From a virus, in IMG/VR virus record IMGVR_UViG_3300024255_000055, positions 1 through 42,072 of that record: a stretch of DNA of 42,072 bases; one strand, written 5' to 3'. Every line of letters begins with the position of its first letter. Position 1 is the first letter of the stretch. This document shows positions 1 to 7,179 of the stretch, piece after piece. The position numbers were made by a program, and so were the translations under genes. Below the pieces are notes generated by a model that was given only the letters and a program-made list of their open reading frames with translations, did not search any database and was not told where the DNA came from.

Positions 1-32
1 GCCCCGTGAGGCGAAGCAAGACTGTTTGTTCC

Positions 33-989
33 TTACGCTGCAGTCGCAAATTCTACTGCCTTGTTGACAGCTTTTTCTTTACGAGTTTGGTTAGAACCGA
101 ACCAAGCAGAAGCTAAACGGGTATCCGCAGAACGTCCCATCTTGTGATCGGTCAAGTAGGTAACACTGTTAAGTGCTTGCCACCATGTACCTTCACCGAA
201 CTGAGCGCCGGGTTGTGTCTCAAGGAATGAGTACGCAGCCTGACCGTTAGTGGTGAGGTCTTTGAAGTCCTGAACGGTTACTTCTTTTTTACCTTGGTAG
301 GTACGTGGGAAGACTTCGTTGTAGTAGTTGATCAAAGATTCAACGGTGAACTTCTTAGTTGAGAGGAATTCAGCCATCTCTTTGTACTTCGCAAACTTCT
401 CGTGTGCGATGCCAAGGGCTTCTTTTACCTTCTCAGGGTTGAACTCTGAACGGTGGTTCAACTTGCAAGAGTTTGCAACTTGTTGTCCCAACGATAGTGT
501 CAGAGTATTGTTACACACAACACGAATCGGAGTGAATCGAACATCGATTGACTTACCATACATGTGTGGGTTTGAGAACAACAAGTATGAATCAACTTGG
601 TCACCACCAAGGATGTCAAAAGACTCCTTGATCTTCGCAAGTGCCCAGACCATCTGTCCACCTTTTAAAGAACCAGCGGTGTGCATTTCCATGTCACCAG
701 CAGCGCAATACTCTGAGAAGAACTCAAACGCATCTGCGTTCTGAACAGGGTTCCAGTTTGCACCAACTTGAGTCAGAACCTTGTTATCCGAGGATCGGAC
801 AAGGGCTTCTACACCTGTTGGAATTTCTTGATCACCTACTCGTGCGTAGGTAGGGATTTTCTCGACAGACCAGTCGAGTCCCGCTTTCTCCATCATTTGT
901 TGTGGATGCAGATCATTTGAGACAGCAACACCCAGACCATGCCAAGGGACAGCTCCGGCGTATGCCATTGTTTCTACTTCATGACTCAT
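33..989 (-). CDS. DUF932 phage/plasmid-like protein
   Basis: A 318-residue protein of the DUF932 (phage/plasmid-like TIGR03299) family. The N-terminal half has the family's typical AVPWHGLG segment (about residues 14-21) followed by a long mixed alpha/beta region, and a conserved VVCNNTLTLSL stretch lies near residues 157-167. The biochemical function of DUF932 is not known; it is common on phages and plasmids. The ATG start is supported by a GGAG sequence a few bases upstream. It is a single-gene transcription unit with its own sigma70-like promoter at 1047-1076, so early expression is likely. The family call is confident, the role is open. Confidence 0.85.
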   Translation of the reverse strand: MSHEVETMAYAGAVPWHGLGVAVSNDLHPQQMMEKAGLDWSVEKIPTYARVGDQEIPTGVEALVRSSDNKVLTQVGANWNPVQNADAFEFFSEYCAAGDMEMHTAGSLKGGQMVWALAKIKESFDILGGDQVDSYLLFSNPHMYGKSIDVRFTPIRVVCNNTLTLSLGQQVANSCKLNHRSEFNPEKVKEALGIAHEKFAKYKEMAEFLSTKKFTVESLINYYNEVFPRTYQGKKEVTVQDFKDLTTNGQAAYSFLETQPGAQFGEGTWWQALNSVTYLTDHKMGRSADTRLASAWFGSNQTRKEKAVNKAVEFATAA

Positions 990-1018
990 AATATATTTCT
1001 CCGTAAGTTAAGGCGTTT

Positions 1019-1033
1019 GGGGAACCTCTCCCC
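1019..1033 (-). other. small hairpin in the DUF932 leader
   Basis: A perfect 5 bp inverted repeat (GGGGA, loop GAGGT, TCCCC) lies between the promoter -10 and the start codon of the DUF932 gene. It falls in the 5' untranslated leader and is too short, with no T-run after it, to be a terminator. It could stabilise the leader or affect ribosome access. Confidence 0.35.
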
Positions 1034-1046
1034 AGACAACATACGT

Positions 1047-1076
1047 ATTATCTCATAATAAGAACAAGTTTGTCAA
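1047..1076 (-). promoter_or_regulatory. sigma70-like early promoter of the DUF932 gene
   Basis: Read on the minus strand: -35 TTGACA (1071-1076), 18 bp spacer, -10 GATAAT (1047-1052). The -35 is preceded by CGC, as in other promoters of this window. The upstream 12-mer at 1096-1107 is 19 bp from the -35. The expected transcript begins about 50 bases upstream of the DUF932 ATG. Confidence 0.75.
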
Positions 1077-1094
1077 GCGTTTTCTTCAATTAAT

Positions 1095-1280
1095 TTAAAG
1101 TTTTTTTCTACGGACTAGTTCTTTCTTGATCTTTTGTCGTAGTTTAGGGGTGGTACTGGACTTATCCATGGCTTCAACCAACTCCGGAGTAGGAGTAGAT
1201 TTCATGTACTTGTGCACTATAGAGACCTTTCCGGTCTCCCTATTGCGTATTACATGTGATTGTCCGAATTTTACTGGCAT
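1095..1280 (-). CDS. small basic hypothetical protein
   Basis: An unrecognised protein of about 61 residues starting MPVKFGQSH and ending in a strongly basic tail (RRKKL). An upstream TTG would add 11 residues, but it sits directly on a weak AGG and overlaps the preceding gene, so the ATG five bases after that gene's stop is preferred. It is the last gene of the minus-strand run that begins at 5179. Its final codons overlap a conserved upstream promoter element. The charge suggests nucleic-acid binding, but nothing specific is visible. Confidence 0.6.
   Translation of the reverse strand: MPVKFGQSHVIRNRETGKVSIVHKYMKSTPTPELVEAMDKSSTTPKLRQKIKKELVRRKKL
1096..1107 (-). promoter_or_regulatory. upstream promoter element, copy A
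   Basis: The 12-mer AAAAAAACTTTA (minus strand) lies exactly 19 bp upstream of the -35 of the DUF932 promoter. The identical 12-mer at the identical distance occurs at 28654-28665 and 31035-31046. It overlaps the last codons of the small gene at 1095-1280. It may be an UP-like element for the polymerase alpha C-terminal domain or a site for a phage activator. Confidence 0.6.
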
Positions 1281-1284
1281 CTTA

Positions 1285-1542
1285 TTATACGAATTTTGCG
1301 AGGGTTTCAACAACCTTTACTAGTTTTTGTTTCATCTGAGTAATCTCTGCTTCTTCCCAGATCAGTTCTGTGGTGCGAATATCACCAAGTAGTTCGATGT
1401 ATTCTTCTTCTGTCAGTTCACCTTCACGTCTAGCATGGACTATATCGATGATGACCTCTCCCAGTCTACTGGCTTCCCAGTCTTCATCTTCGTTATCGAT
1501 AATCTGTTGAAGAATCCTTTCTTCTTCTGTATATCTAGTCAT
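1285..1542 (-). CDS. small acidic hypothetical protein
   Basis: An 85-residue acidic, probably all-helical protein rich in Glu (for example TEEERILQQIIDNEDED near the N-terminus). No known family is recognised. The ATG overlaps the stop codon of the upstream lipoprotein gene and has a GGGGAG ribosome-binding site, so the start is firm. It lacks a signal peptide and so differs from the exported proteins encoded just upstream. A sigma70-like promoter inside the lipoprotein gene (1907-1935) could express it and the next gene separately. Confidence 0.65.
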   Translation of the reverse strand: MTRYTEEERILQQIIDNEDEDWEASRLGEVIIDIVHARREGELTEEEYIELLGDIRTTELIWEEAEITQMKQKLVKVVETLAKFV

Positions 1543-1928
1543 TAGTCATATCTCCCCATAACCGTTAACGCAATTGCTTCTGATTGTTGCAACAATACAC
1601 CTTGTTTTAAGGCACAGTATCTTTGCGATACAGTTTCCTTTTCATACATGGGGTCTAGGGTTAAAGACATCTTATCCAATAGGTATTCAATGTCACTAGT
1701 ACCCTTAGTTTCCACATAAGTACTTAACCAACCATGCTTCTTATAGATGTCATCTATCATGTGTGTGATTAACACCGGATCAAGTTCACAATCTAACCAG
1801 ATGATTGCCCATCTTAAATCGGTTACACCAGCTGCCTCATTGTCATCCCATTTGGATGGCAACAAACTACAACCAGTAATCATTATTCCCAACAGGGAAG
1901 CTGTAATTATACTATAAAATTTTCTCAC
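1542..1928 (-). CDS. lipoprotein, possible outer-membrane partner of the adjacent coiled-coil protein
   Basis: A protein of about 128 residues starting at a GTG (MRKFYSIITASLLGI) placed six bases after a GAGG site. The signal sequence ends in a clear lipobox, ITGC, so the mature protein should start with a lipidated Cys. The mature part (about 108 residues) has several Cys and Trp and no recognised domain. It follows a single-span membrane protein with a long coiled coil. That pairing is reminiscent of inner and outer spanins (Rz/Rz1), although this mature domain is longer than usual and not proline-rich. The lipoprotein call is firm; the spanin role is inference. Confidence 0.7.
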   Translation of the reverse strand: MRKFYSIITASLLGIMITGCSLLPSKWDDNEAAGVTDLRWAIIWLDCELDPVLITHMIDDIYKKHGWLSTYVETKGTSDIEYLLDKMSLTLDPMYEKETVSQRYCALKQGVLLQQSEAIALTVMGRYD

Positions 1929-1935
1929 TGTCAAC
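1907..1935 (-). promoter_or_regulatory. possible internal sigma70 promoter
   Basis: Minus strand: TTGACA (1930-1935), 17 bp spacer, TATAAT (1907-1912), a perfect consensus. It overlaps the start of the lipoprotein gene, so transcripts would begin inside that gene and could serve only the two small genes downstream. It could be a real early promoter for them or a coincidence. Confidence 0.4.
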
Positions 1936-1936
1936 C

Positions 1937-2416
1937 TCAATCTGATAATGGATTATCTAAAGCTTTCTGCAATTTCTCGTCTAGTTTTTCTTCTAGTTCT
2001 TCTATCTCTTTTCGCAGTTTAGCATATGCTTGATCATAATCATCGGATAACTTATCTCGACGATTCTCAAATCTTTCTTCTGCATTATCTATACTATTCC
2101 TAACGTCCACTTCTACGGCCCGTATTTTATCGTCTATACGATCCACGTTCTTTTCAAGAGAAAGTAAATCATCACGAAGACCCGACTTGATATCACGAGT
2201 ATAGTCAATAGCTTCATCTAGTTTAGTTTCGATAATTGCATTACGGGACTCAATCTGATCCACATCAATGTTTTGAACAACCTCTCTCATGTCCATGTAG
2301 TCCTTATAGAACTCAAAACCAGCCCAAGATGCTCCGCCCAATGTAGACAGTGCGGTAAGTAAGATTGCCATCTTACCCCCAGTAAATTTCATTCCCGCAA
2401 ATTCTACCTCTGCCAT
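1937..2416 (-). CDS. membrane-anchored coiled-coil protein (candidate inner-membrane spanin)
   Basis: A 159-residue protein with one hydrophobic segment at about residues 16-36 followed by a highly charged, heptad-like region to the C-terminus (for example KLRKEIEELEEKLDEKL near residues 132-148). The topology is short N-terminus, one span, long coiled coil. The ATG has a GAGGAG site. A similar architecture is found in inner-membrane spanins, and a lipoprotein gene follows immediately, but proteins of this shape also occur in phages with no known role. It belongs to the late operon starting at 5179. Confidence 0.7.
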   Translation of the reverse strand: MAEVEFAGMKFTGGKMAILLTALSTLGGASWAGFEFYKDYMDMREVVQNIDVDQIESRNAIIETKLDEAIDYTRDIKSGLRDDLLSLEKNVDRIDDKIRAVEVDVRNSIDNAEERFENRRDKLSDDYDQAYAKLRKEIEELEEKLDEKLQKALDNPLSD

Positions 2417-2418
2417 TC

Positions 2419-2874
2419 TTACTCCTCAAATTTTAGTTTACGTAGGTTGACGATCTCTTGTTGCAACCTCATAACTTCTAATCTTTTTTTCTCTAATTCT
2501 AATTTGTATAGTGCGTTGCAGTTTAACCTTTCTTTAGGTGCACCGATTGGCACTGTGATCCTTGCGTATACACCAACGTTACGCATAAAGTCATCATTGT
2601 AAGGTAATAGTACTCTATTTGGATCGACAAAACTGCCGTTCCCCGTCCTGTATTGATCCCACGGATCGTTTTGATCCATGATACCGACAACACCAAACTC
2701 TAAGTTCGTGGATGAACCGATAGCTGCTGAACACTCAACGTCACCCGCTCTCACTCTATCAGACTGAAAACTCTGTGGCGACTGTGGTATTGCCAAGTTC
2801 AAAGAACCAGACTGTGCGTTCACCGAGCTCGACCAGAAACTTATTACCAAAACAAATAATAATATTAATCTCAT
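2419..2874 (-). CDS. exported protein with C-terminal coiled coil
   Basis: A protein of about 151 residues with a Sec signal peptide (MRLILLFVLVISFWSS, likely cleavage after VNA). The mature part is a beta-rich segment with two Cys (DVECSAAIGSS and RLNCNALYKLE) and a YARITVPIG strand, then a charged coiled coil (LELEKKRLEVMRLQQEIVNL). The ATG chosen overlaps the previous stop as ATGA; an ATG five codons upstream is also possible. No family is recognised. The design suggests a periplasmic or surface protein that oligomerises through its tail. Confidence 0.65.
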   Translation of the reverse strand: MRLILLFVLVISFWSSSVNAQSGSLNLAIPQSPQSFQSDRVRAGDVECSAAIGSSTNLEFGVVGIMDQNDPWDQYRTGNGSFVDPNRVLLPYNDDFMRNVGVYARITVPIGAPKERLNCNALYKLELEKKRLEVMRLQQEIVNLRKLKFEE

Positions 2875-3245
2875 TTTATTTTCGAACATATCCTTGAAGC
2901 GATTAAGGCCTTTGTGCCAGAATCTTTCACTAATTTAGATTTTGAACAGATATATGTTACTTTTTCACTGTCCGACTTTCGGACGTAAATGTTAACTGAC
3001 GCCCTACTCAAATACTTTACTCTTATAATTCTCTGTGCAACCGCAAAGGGGACTGGATTCCAATCACTGTCCCATACGTTTATCTGGTAGTATTCAACAT
3101 CTGGTCTACCATTCCACAGTTCCATCTCAGTAACCAAAACCGATTCGACATATGATTGAGTTAGTTCTGGATAAGTGGGTGTCCACTCGTGGGCCTTCAG
3201 ACCCACTGAGCAGAACACCAAACTTAGTATCATAACAAAGCGCAT
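2871..3245 (-). CDS. exported protein, periplasmic
   Basis: A 124-residue protein with an N-terminal signal peptide (MRFVMILSLVFCSVGLKA). The mature region is mostly beta strands, with segments such as VEYYQINVWDSDWNPVPF and a Cys near YICSKSK, ending in a basic SRICSKIK tail. I do not recognise a family. It is followed by a coiled-coil exported protein and preceded by a single-domain beta protein. No strong ribosome-binding site is visible, so translation may be coupled to the upstream gene, whose stop is four bases before this start. Confidence 0.62.
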   Translation of the reverse strand: MRFVMILSLVFCSVGLKAHEWTPTYPELTQSYVESVLVTEMELWNGRPDVEYYQINVWDSDWNPVPFAVAQRIIRVKYLSRASVNIYVRKSDSEKVTYICSKSKLVKDSGTKALIASRICSKIK

Positions 3246-3249
3246 ACTA

Positions 3250-3747
3250 TTATATAGCGATACACTCAGCTGTTACCACTGAACGATATTGTCCAGCAGG
3301 AAAAGCCTTGTCGTAACCATAATTAGCAGTCGATGCGACCTTAAACCATGTGCTTCCAGCAATAGTCAAGTCGATCTCTGTTATGTTATTGTACTCAATT
3401 TTGTTGTTGTCATAAGCAGACATAGCAGCATCAGATACTTCTGATACAGTTACATCACCAACCCAAACCACCACATCATTAAGAGTAGGACTCTCTGTGA
3501 ATTCATTCGGTCTTGAGATGACAGCCTTGTAGTAATCCGCTTGGATTACGTCATACCTAACGACAGGCGGTACACCACCGTTCGACAGATTAGTTGTCAA
3601 CGTATTTGGCGTTGGGTTACCATAGACACCTTGAGTGTCTGTTGTTACTACACACTTAGAATCTACAGAGCCCATAATTGGGACTTCGGCAGCTACTGCG
3701 TTAGACAACGTAAAAATGCCTAGTAAGGCAAATATATTTTTAAACAT
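3250..3747 (-). CDS. exported beta-domain protein, pilin/coat-protein-like
   Basis: A 165-residue protein with a signal peptide (cleavage probably after NAVAA) and an AGGAG ribosome-binding site. The mature part looks like a single all-beta domain with a Cys near each end (DSKCVV and AECIAI) and a final strand of the form FPAGQYRSVVTAECIA. That layout resembles chaperone-usher pilins and spore-coat-U-type subunits, which often end in an AG-x-Y-x-x-V motif. The resemblance is by pattern only, so the function is inferred. It could be a filament subunit displayed on the host or the virion. Confidence 0.6.
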   Translation of the reverse strand: MFKNIFALLGIFTLSNAVAAEVPIMGSVDSKCVVTTDTQGVYGNPTPNTLTTNLSNGGVPPVVRYDVIQADYYKAVISRPNEFTESPTLNDVVVWVGDVTVSEVSDAAMSAYDNNKIEYNNITEIDLTIAGSTWFKVASTANYGYDKAFPAGQYRSVVTAECIAI

Positions 3748-3774
3748 TATAGTGCTCCTATGTAAAATGTTTTT

Positions 3775-4641
3775 TTATTTTTTATACTGTAAATTTACTA
3801 ACTCTTTATGTAATAACTGTTGAGCGAGATTTTGTCTCCGTAACAATCGATTGTCTGGAAGACTTGCATCTTTCAAAACAACAGTTTCTTCATATTTCGA
3901 GTCCGGAAGAACTTCAAAGTAACTAACCGGAATATAATTCTGAGCCATCAATGACGTATGTTTACGTAATGATTCAGAGGCCAACAACGAGTTGTTAACC
4001 GTACCCAAAATCGCCTCCAGTCTCATATCTTCTATCTCTTCTTCCGACATCATTTTTTGACGATCTTTATCTTCTTCATCCTCATCACGTGGTTCCCAAT
4101 CCTTTTCTAGTTCTCTCTGAACCCACTGATCGTTAAGTGGATCATAAAACCCTATCTCCGGAATTACCGGAACAGGTGGGATATAGTCGGGACAAGATGG
4201 GTCTGTAGTAACACCAAAACACGTATCGTAAGAATAATTGTACAATACGGTGGCGCCCTCTACCGAACCTTTCCCTTCTACTTCAATCGACCCATCTCCC
4301 CAAAACTCTAATGGTATTGTATTGACGGGTACGAGTTTATTGATTGAGTTGCCAGGCAACCCACTCCAGTCATCTGCGTTCCTAAAGATATAACCACCAT
4401 TGATGGCATCTTCGTTTTGAACATAAACAACCATATCATCTTCTGCATTCTTTACCGTAGTATAACGGTATACGATTCCATTGACAGTCAATCCCGCATT
4501 CTGAGGCAGGATATTAGTCATAACCCAATTGAGGCCAAATGCGGCCGCATTGGGTGAAGTTTCGTTTACTTGTTCAGAGTAAGAGTAGGACGAGCAAACT
4601 AGCAATGCCAGCGCCGCCCAATAGTGTCTTGTTTTGGTCAC
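3775..4641 (-). CDS. large exported protein, unknown function
   Basis: A 288-residue protein beginning at a GTG with a GGAG site seven bases upstream. A signal peptide (MTKTRHYWAALALLVCSSYSYS) is followed by a beta-rich domain to about residue 150 with a Cys pair (YDTCFGV and DPSCPDY). A proline-rich linker (PPVPVIPEIG), a very acidic segment (EPRDEDEEDKDRQKMMSEEE) and a helical C-terminus follow. No family is recognised. The first 68 bases overlap, in another frame, the C-terminal membrane segment of the upstream gene. Confidence 0.65.
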   Translation of the reverse strand: MTKTRHYWAALALLVCSSYSYSEQVNETSPNAAAFGLNWVMTNILPQNAGLTVNGIVYRYTTVKNAEDDMVVYVQNEDAINGGYIFRNADDWSGLPGNSINKLVPVNTIPLEFWGDGSIEVEGKGSVEGATVLYNYSYDTCFGVTTDPSCPDYIPPVPVIPEIGFYDPLNDQWVQRELEKDWEPRDEDEEDKDRQKMMSEEEIEDMRLEAILGTVNNSLLASESLRKHTSLMAQNYIPVSYFEVLPDSKYEETVVLKDASLPDNRLLRRQNLAQQLLHKELVNLQYKK

Positions 4642-5179
4642 TCATCGGCTCCTTTTTCTTATCTTCATCTTCAACGGGTAAATCATCAGTATTTACTGAC
4701 CATGCAGCTTTAGCTTCCTCACCTATTAGTCCATCAAACGGACAAGGTGTACCAGCATTCATCATAGCGTCAAAAACCCGTGGGTCTTGACACATAAGAG
4801 ATACTGCTGCAACTTTCATACCCATATCGAATAATGTCTTAGAATTTTTTAATCTTTCACAGTTATCGTCTGTTACTTGTGTGCCTGTTGAGATACCTAG
4901 TATCTGAGTTTGGATTGCACCCGCAACACCAAACGTACATAGGTCTGAGTTGGAGGTATTGATCGTAGGAGAGATCGCTGAGGCCGGAGGCGACTTCAAC
5001 GTAGTAGTAGTATTACCATTAGTGGTAACGGTAGACTCAGTTATGATAGGTTCGATTGCAGGCGTTACGGGTTCATCCGTACCCCCGCCACCATCTTGAG
5101 CGTTAGCGTCTTCTGCCAGTAATCCGAAAGAGAACACACAAAGTGCAATCAAGGACAATTTTCTTATTGCGTTATACAT
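4574..5179 (-). CDS. exported protein with C-terminal hydrophobic tail; first gene of late operon
   Basis: A 201-residue protein with a signal peptide ending ANAQ, then a low-complexity Gly/Thr/Pro segment. A conserved-looking core follows (SNSDLCTFGVAGAIQTQ, NCERLKNSKTLFDMGMKVAA and CQDPRVFDAMM), with several Cys. After an acidic, lysine-rich linker it ends with a short hydrophobic stretch (GGAGIASLLVLLLL) that could anchor the C-terminus. I believe similar proteins occur in other marine T4-like phages but cannot verify it. It directly follows the late promoter at 5213-5220, so it should be made late, perhaps as a virion or envelope-modifying protein. Confidence 0.7.
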   Translation of the reverse strand: MYNAIRKLSLIALCVFSFGLLAEDANAQDGGGGTDEPVTPAIEPIITESTVTTNGNTTTTLKSPPASAISPTINTSNSDLCTFGVAGAIQTQILGISTGTQVTDDNCERLKNSKTLFDMGMKVAAVSLMCQDPRVFDAMMNAGTPCPFDGLIGEEAKAAWSVNTDDLPVEDEDKKKEPMSDQNKTLLGGAGIASLLVLLLL

Positions 5180-5212
5180 ATTATACCCATTGAAAATAAT
5201 TCATATCAAGGG

Positions 5213-5220
5213 TATTTATA
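5213..5220 (-). promoter_or_regulatory. T4-type late promoter of the exported-protein operon
   Basis: The minus strand reads TATAAATA, the exact T4 late promoter -10 recognised by gp55-containing polymerase. It lies 33 bases upstream of the ATG at 5179, giving a leader of about 25-30 bases. The gp55 gene is in this window (34669-35295). A TTGATA/TATAAT pair lies nearer the ATG, but its -10 touches the start codon, so it is less likely to be used. Confidence 0.75.
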
Positions 5221-5261
5221 CTTGAAGTTATCTCAAAGCGTCAATTAATTGACAGCTAAAA

Positions 5262-5555
5262 TCAGATTCTTTCGGGAACTGAACAGTCCAAATCATCTAG
5301 TTCTTTAGTCATACGGTGATACTCTCCACAGACACCTTCGAACTCTTCCCACATTTCTTGGAATCTTAGATTAGTCAATTCTTTTGTTCCAAGCAAAAGG
5401 TTTCCTATCTTATCCGCATGTTCAGCTGCGATAGGAAGATTATCAAGGTATCGTAAGATGCTATCGATATCATCGACTACACTCCAAGTCCTCATAATTT
5501 TGTCTTCCAGTGCAATGATATTGCCGGTAATGGGATCAATAAATGGTTTGTTCAT
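5262..5555 (-). CDS. hypothetical helical protein
   Basis: A 97-residue acidic, helical protein with an AAGGA ribosome-binding site. It contains WSVVDDIDSILRYLDNLP near residues 24-41 and an acidic C-terminal half. No family is recognised. It is the last gene of the long minus-strand run that starts near the primase gene and is separated from the preceding SGNH gene by a 7 bp-stem hairpin. Confidence 0.65.
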   Translation of the reverse strand: MNKPFIDPITGNIIALEDKIMRTWSVVDDIDSILRYLDNLPIAAEHADKIGNLLLGTKELTNLRFQEMWEEFEGVCGEYHRMTKELDDLDCSVPERI

Positions 5556-5576
5556 GACAATTCCTTAGTTGGTGAT

Positions 5577-5594
5577 GCGGTAATGTTTTACCGC
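5577..5594. terminator. intergenic hairpin
   Basis: A perfect inverted repeat, GCGGTAA with loop TGTT and TTACCGC, sits between two minus-strand genes. On the plus strand it is followed by TTTT, like a weak intrinsic terminator; on the minus strand no T-run follows. It may stop antisense transcription, or act as an RNA-stability element in the minus-strand mRNA. Confidence 0.45.
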
Positions 5595-5596
5595 TT

Positions 5597-6349
5597 TTAG
5601 TAGTATTTCTGAAAAAGGTGGTGAAGTAGTTCCGCATAGTATCTGTGCGATTCTGTGCCGGGATGTCCATTCTCTGCAATGTCTTGAAACTTTTCTCTTG
5701 AAAGTGAGTATAGATCATCTCCGACACCCAAACCCAATCTGGAAGATTTCCTTAATCTACTGAACATATTAGATATCTTGGTAGTGTAATCTTGCCATTC
5801 GGGACGATTGGACTTGTATATCATTTTAATATTTTCAAGGTTTCTTTCATGGAAGCCACCCTGAACCAACTTAATACCTTTAGCGTCACATAGGTCTTGG
5901 AGGGCCAACATAAACGCCAATCCGTGAATAACATCGGTCTTGTATGTCTGACATAGATTATACCATTGATGCATGGCGCCCCATCGTTTAGACGCTAACC
6001 AGTGAATCCTATCAGCAGAGAACTGAGTCATACAGTCACTTCTCTGTACCTTCGATTCATATTCGGTATGATCAAGTTCGTGTGACCCTTCTGCCAATTC
6101 ATTTCTTTGCCATGCTGACCAAAGGACAACAACGTGAGTAATATCATCATTAGCAGCAAGAGCCTCAATTGTGTCACGGAATATCTTCTCGTTTCCGTTA
6201 CCACAGGCTGCAATGTTCAGAGGTTTAACGCCCAACTTTTTCGCAAGGTGATATGTGAAGGTTAATTTCTGGTGTGTAGGCGGATCGTTGTAACAGCCGG
6301 GAAGTTCATCTCCCCACACAAAACTACATCCACATGTTAATAATTTCAT
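5597..6349 (-). CDS. SGNH/GDSL-hydrolase-like protein (copy 2)
   Basis: A 250-residue protein with SGNH-hydrolase features. Block I is CGCSFVWGDEL with a candidate nucleophile Ser near residue 9, an Asn-containing block (NIAACGNGNEKI) lies around residue 48, and a C-terminal GHPGTESHRYYA holds the likely catalytic His. These enzymes cleave or transfer ester groups, often acetyl groups on sugars. It is a diverged tandem copy of the next gene upstream (shared GDELPG, LTF-H-LA, DLCDAKGIKL and GHP-G-H-YYA motifs). Its ATG overlaps the upstream stop as ATGA. The substrate is unknown; phage envelope or host polysaccharide is a guess. Confidence 0.7.
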   Translation of the reverse strand: MKLLTCGCSFVWGDELPGCYNDPPTHQKLTFTYHLAKKLGVKPLNIAACGNGNEKIFRDTIEALAANDDITHVVVLWSAWQRNELAEGSHELDHTEYESKVQRSDCMTQFSADRIHWLASKRWGAMHQWYNLCQTYKTDVIHGLAFMLALQDLCDAKGIKLVQGGFHERNLENIKMIYKSNRPEWQDYTTKISNMFSRLRKSSRLGLGVGDDLYSLSREKFQDIAENGHPGTESHRYYAELLHHLFQKYY

Positions 6350-7179
6350 GGTGCTCCTGGCGTCATGTTGTTAAATGTCTCATAAAGCATCTGTGCATAA
6401 TACGTATGTGTATTTCCACAAGGATGCCCCAGAGGATATAAGAAGCAATCCGGTTTTGATTCAGCAATACTTGACATGTCTCTGCCGTCACCAAAACCAA
6501 GTTTACATTCTGGTCTAAGATACTTTATATAGTGCTTTATTTCTTTTACTGCAAAGGGTAGAACATCTTCTTCTTTGAGAACACATTTGACATTATTCCA
6601 CAGATCATAATGTATGACTCCTTGAATCAACTTAATACCTTTAGCATCACATATGTCTTGCATTATGGTCATGTAGTTTAGATGATGGAGAACTGGAGTT
6701 GCCATGGTGTAGGCATGTTTGAACCAATTTATACAGGCCTGTTCATGTTCTTTTTTCTTTTCGTCTGCCCAGTGATCGTTCCAACCTCTTAATCCAAAAC
6801 GTAAACTTCCCTGATAATGATCTGGGATTAATTGATTCATATTGCATTCTTGGAAAATCCAAACCTGTTCGTCAGTAGGTCTGTGATCCATACTAACAAT
6901 TTCGGTTCTACCCCAACTAGACCACATGATAACCATATAGTCAACTTGTTTAGAGGTTTTCTGTAAGAAGGTGGTGCCTCTTCTTAGAATTTTTTGATTG
7001 GACGCACCGTTAGCCCCTAAGTTTACATAGTCACGGTCTAAGTGTTCTGCTAGTTTATGAGAGAATGTGAGATGATGATGGATAGGCGGCATGGGCCTAC
7101 CCTTCTCATTGAGTCTTCTAGAGCCAGGCAGTTCATCGCCTTGGGTGAAACTATCACCATTAGTCAGTAGTATTCCCAT
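6346..7179 (-). CDS. SGNH/GDSL-hydrolase-like protein (copy 1)
   Basis: A 277-residue protein with SGNH-hydrolase motifs: GDSFTQGDELPG near residues 8-19 (candidate nucleophile Ser), NLGANGASNQKI around residues 53-64 (Gly and Asn blocks) and GHPCGNTHTYYA near residues 251-262 (candidate His). It is paralogous to the gene immediately downstream and translationally coupled to it. The pair is encoded after a DUF3310 protein and an adenylate-forming-like protein. The role is probably ester hydrolysis or acyl transfer; the substrate cannot be told from sequence. Confidence 0.72.
   Translation of the reverse strand: MGILLTNGDSFTQGDELPGSRRLNEKGRPMPPIHHHLTFSHKLAEHLDRDYVNLGANGASNQKILRRGTTFLQKTSKQVDYMVIMWSSWGRTEIVSMDHRPTDEQVWIFQECNMNQLIPDHYQGSLRFGLRGWNDHWADEKKKEHEQACINWFKHAYTMATPVLHHLNYMTIMQDICDAKGIKLIQGVIHYDLWNNVKCVLKEEDVLPFAVKEIKHYIKYLRPECKLGFGDGRDMSSIAESKPDCFLYPLGHPCGNTHTYYAQMLYETFNNMTPGAP

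Noticed and set aside
328-744. A 138-codon plus-strand open frame across the DUF932 gene
   Set aside because: It lies fully inside a confident minus-strand family gene, has no ribosome-binding site, and has no recognisable domain.
1274-1302. TATAAT just before the small gene at 1095-1280 with a TTGAAA upstream
   Set aside because: The spacer is only 15 bp and the -10 nearly touches the start codon.
2871-3747. Possible CsgE/CsgF curli secretion proteins
   Set aside because: The small exported proteins were compared from memory with curli components and share no clear motif.
5180-5209. TTGATA/TATAAT pair before the first exported-protein gene
   Set aside because: The -10 abuts the ATG, so it cannot give a usable message; the late element at 5213-5220 is better placed.
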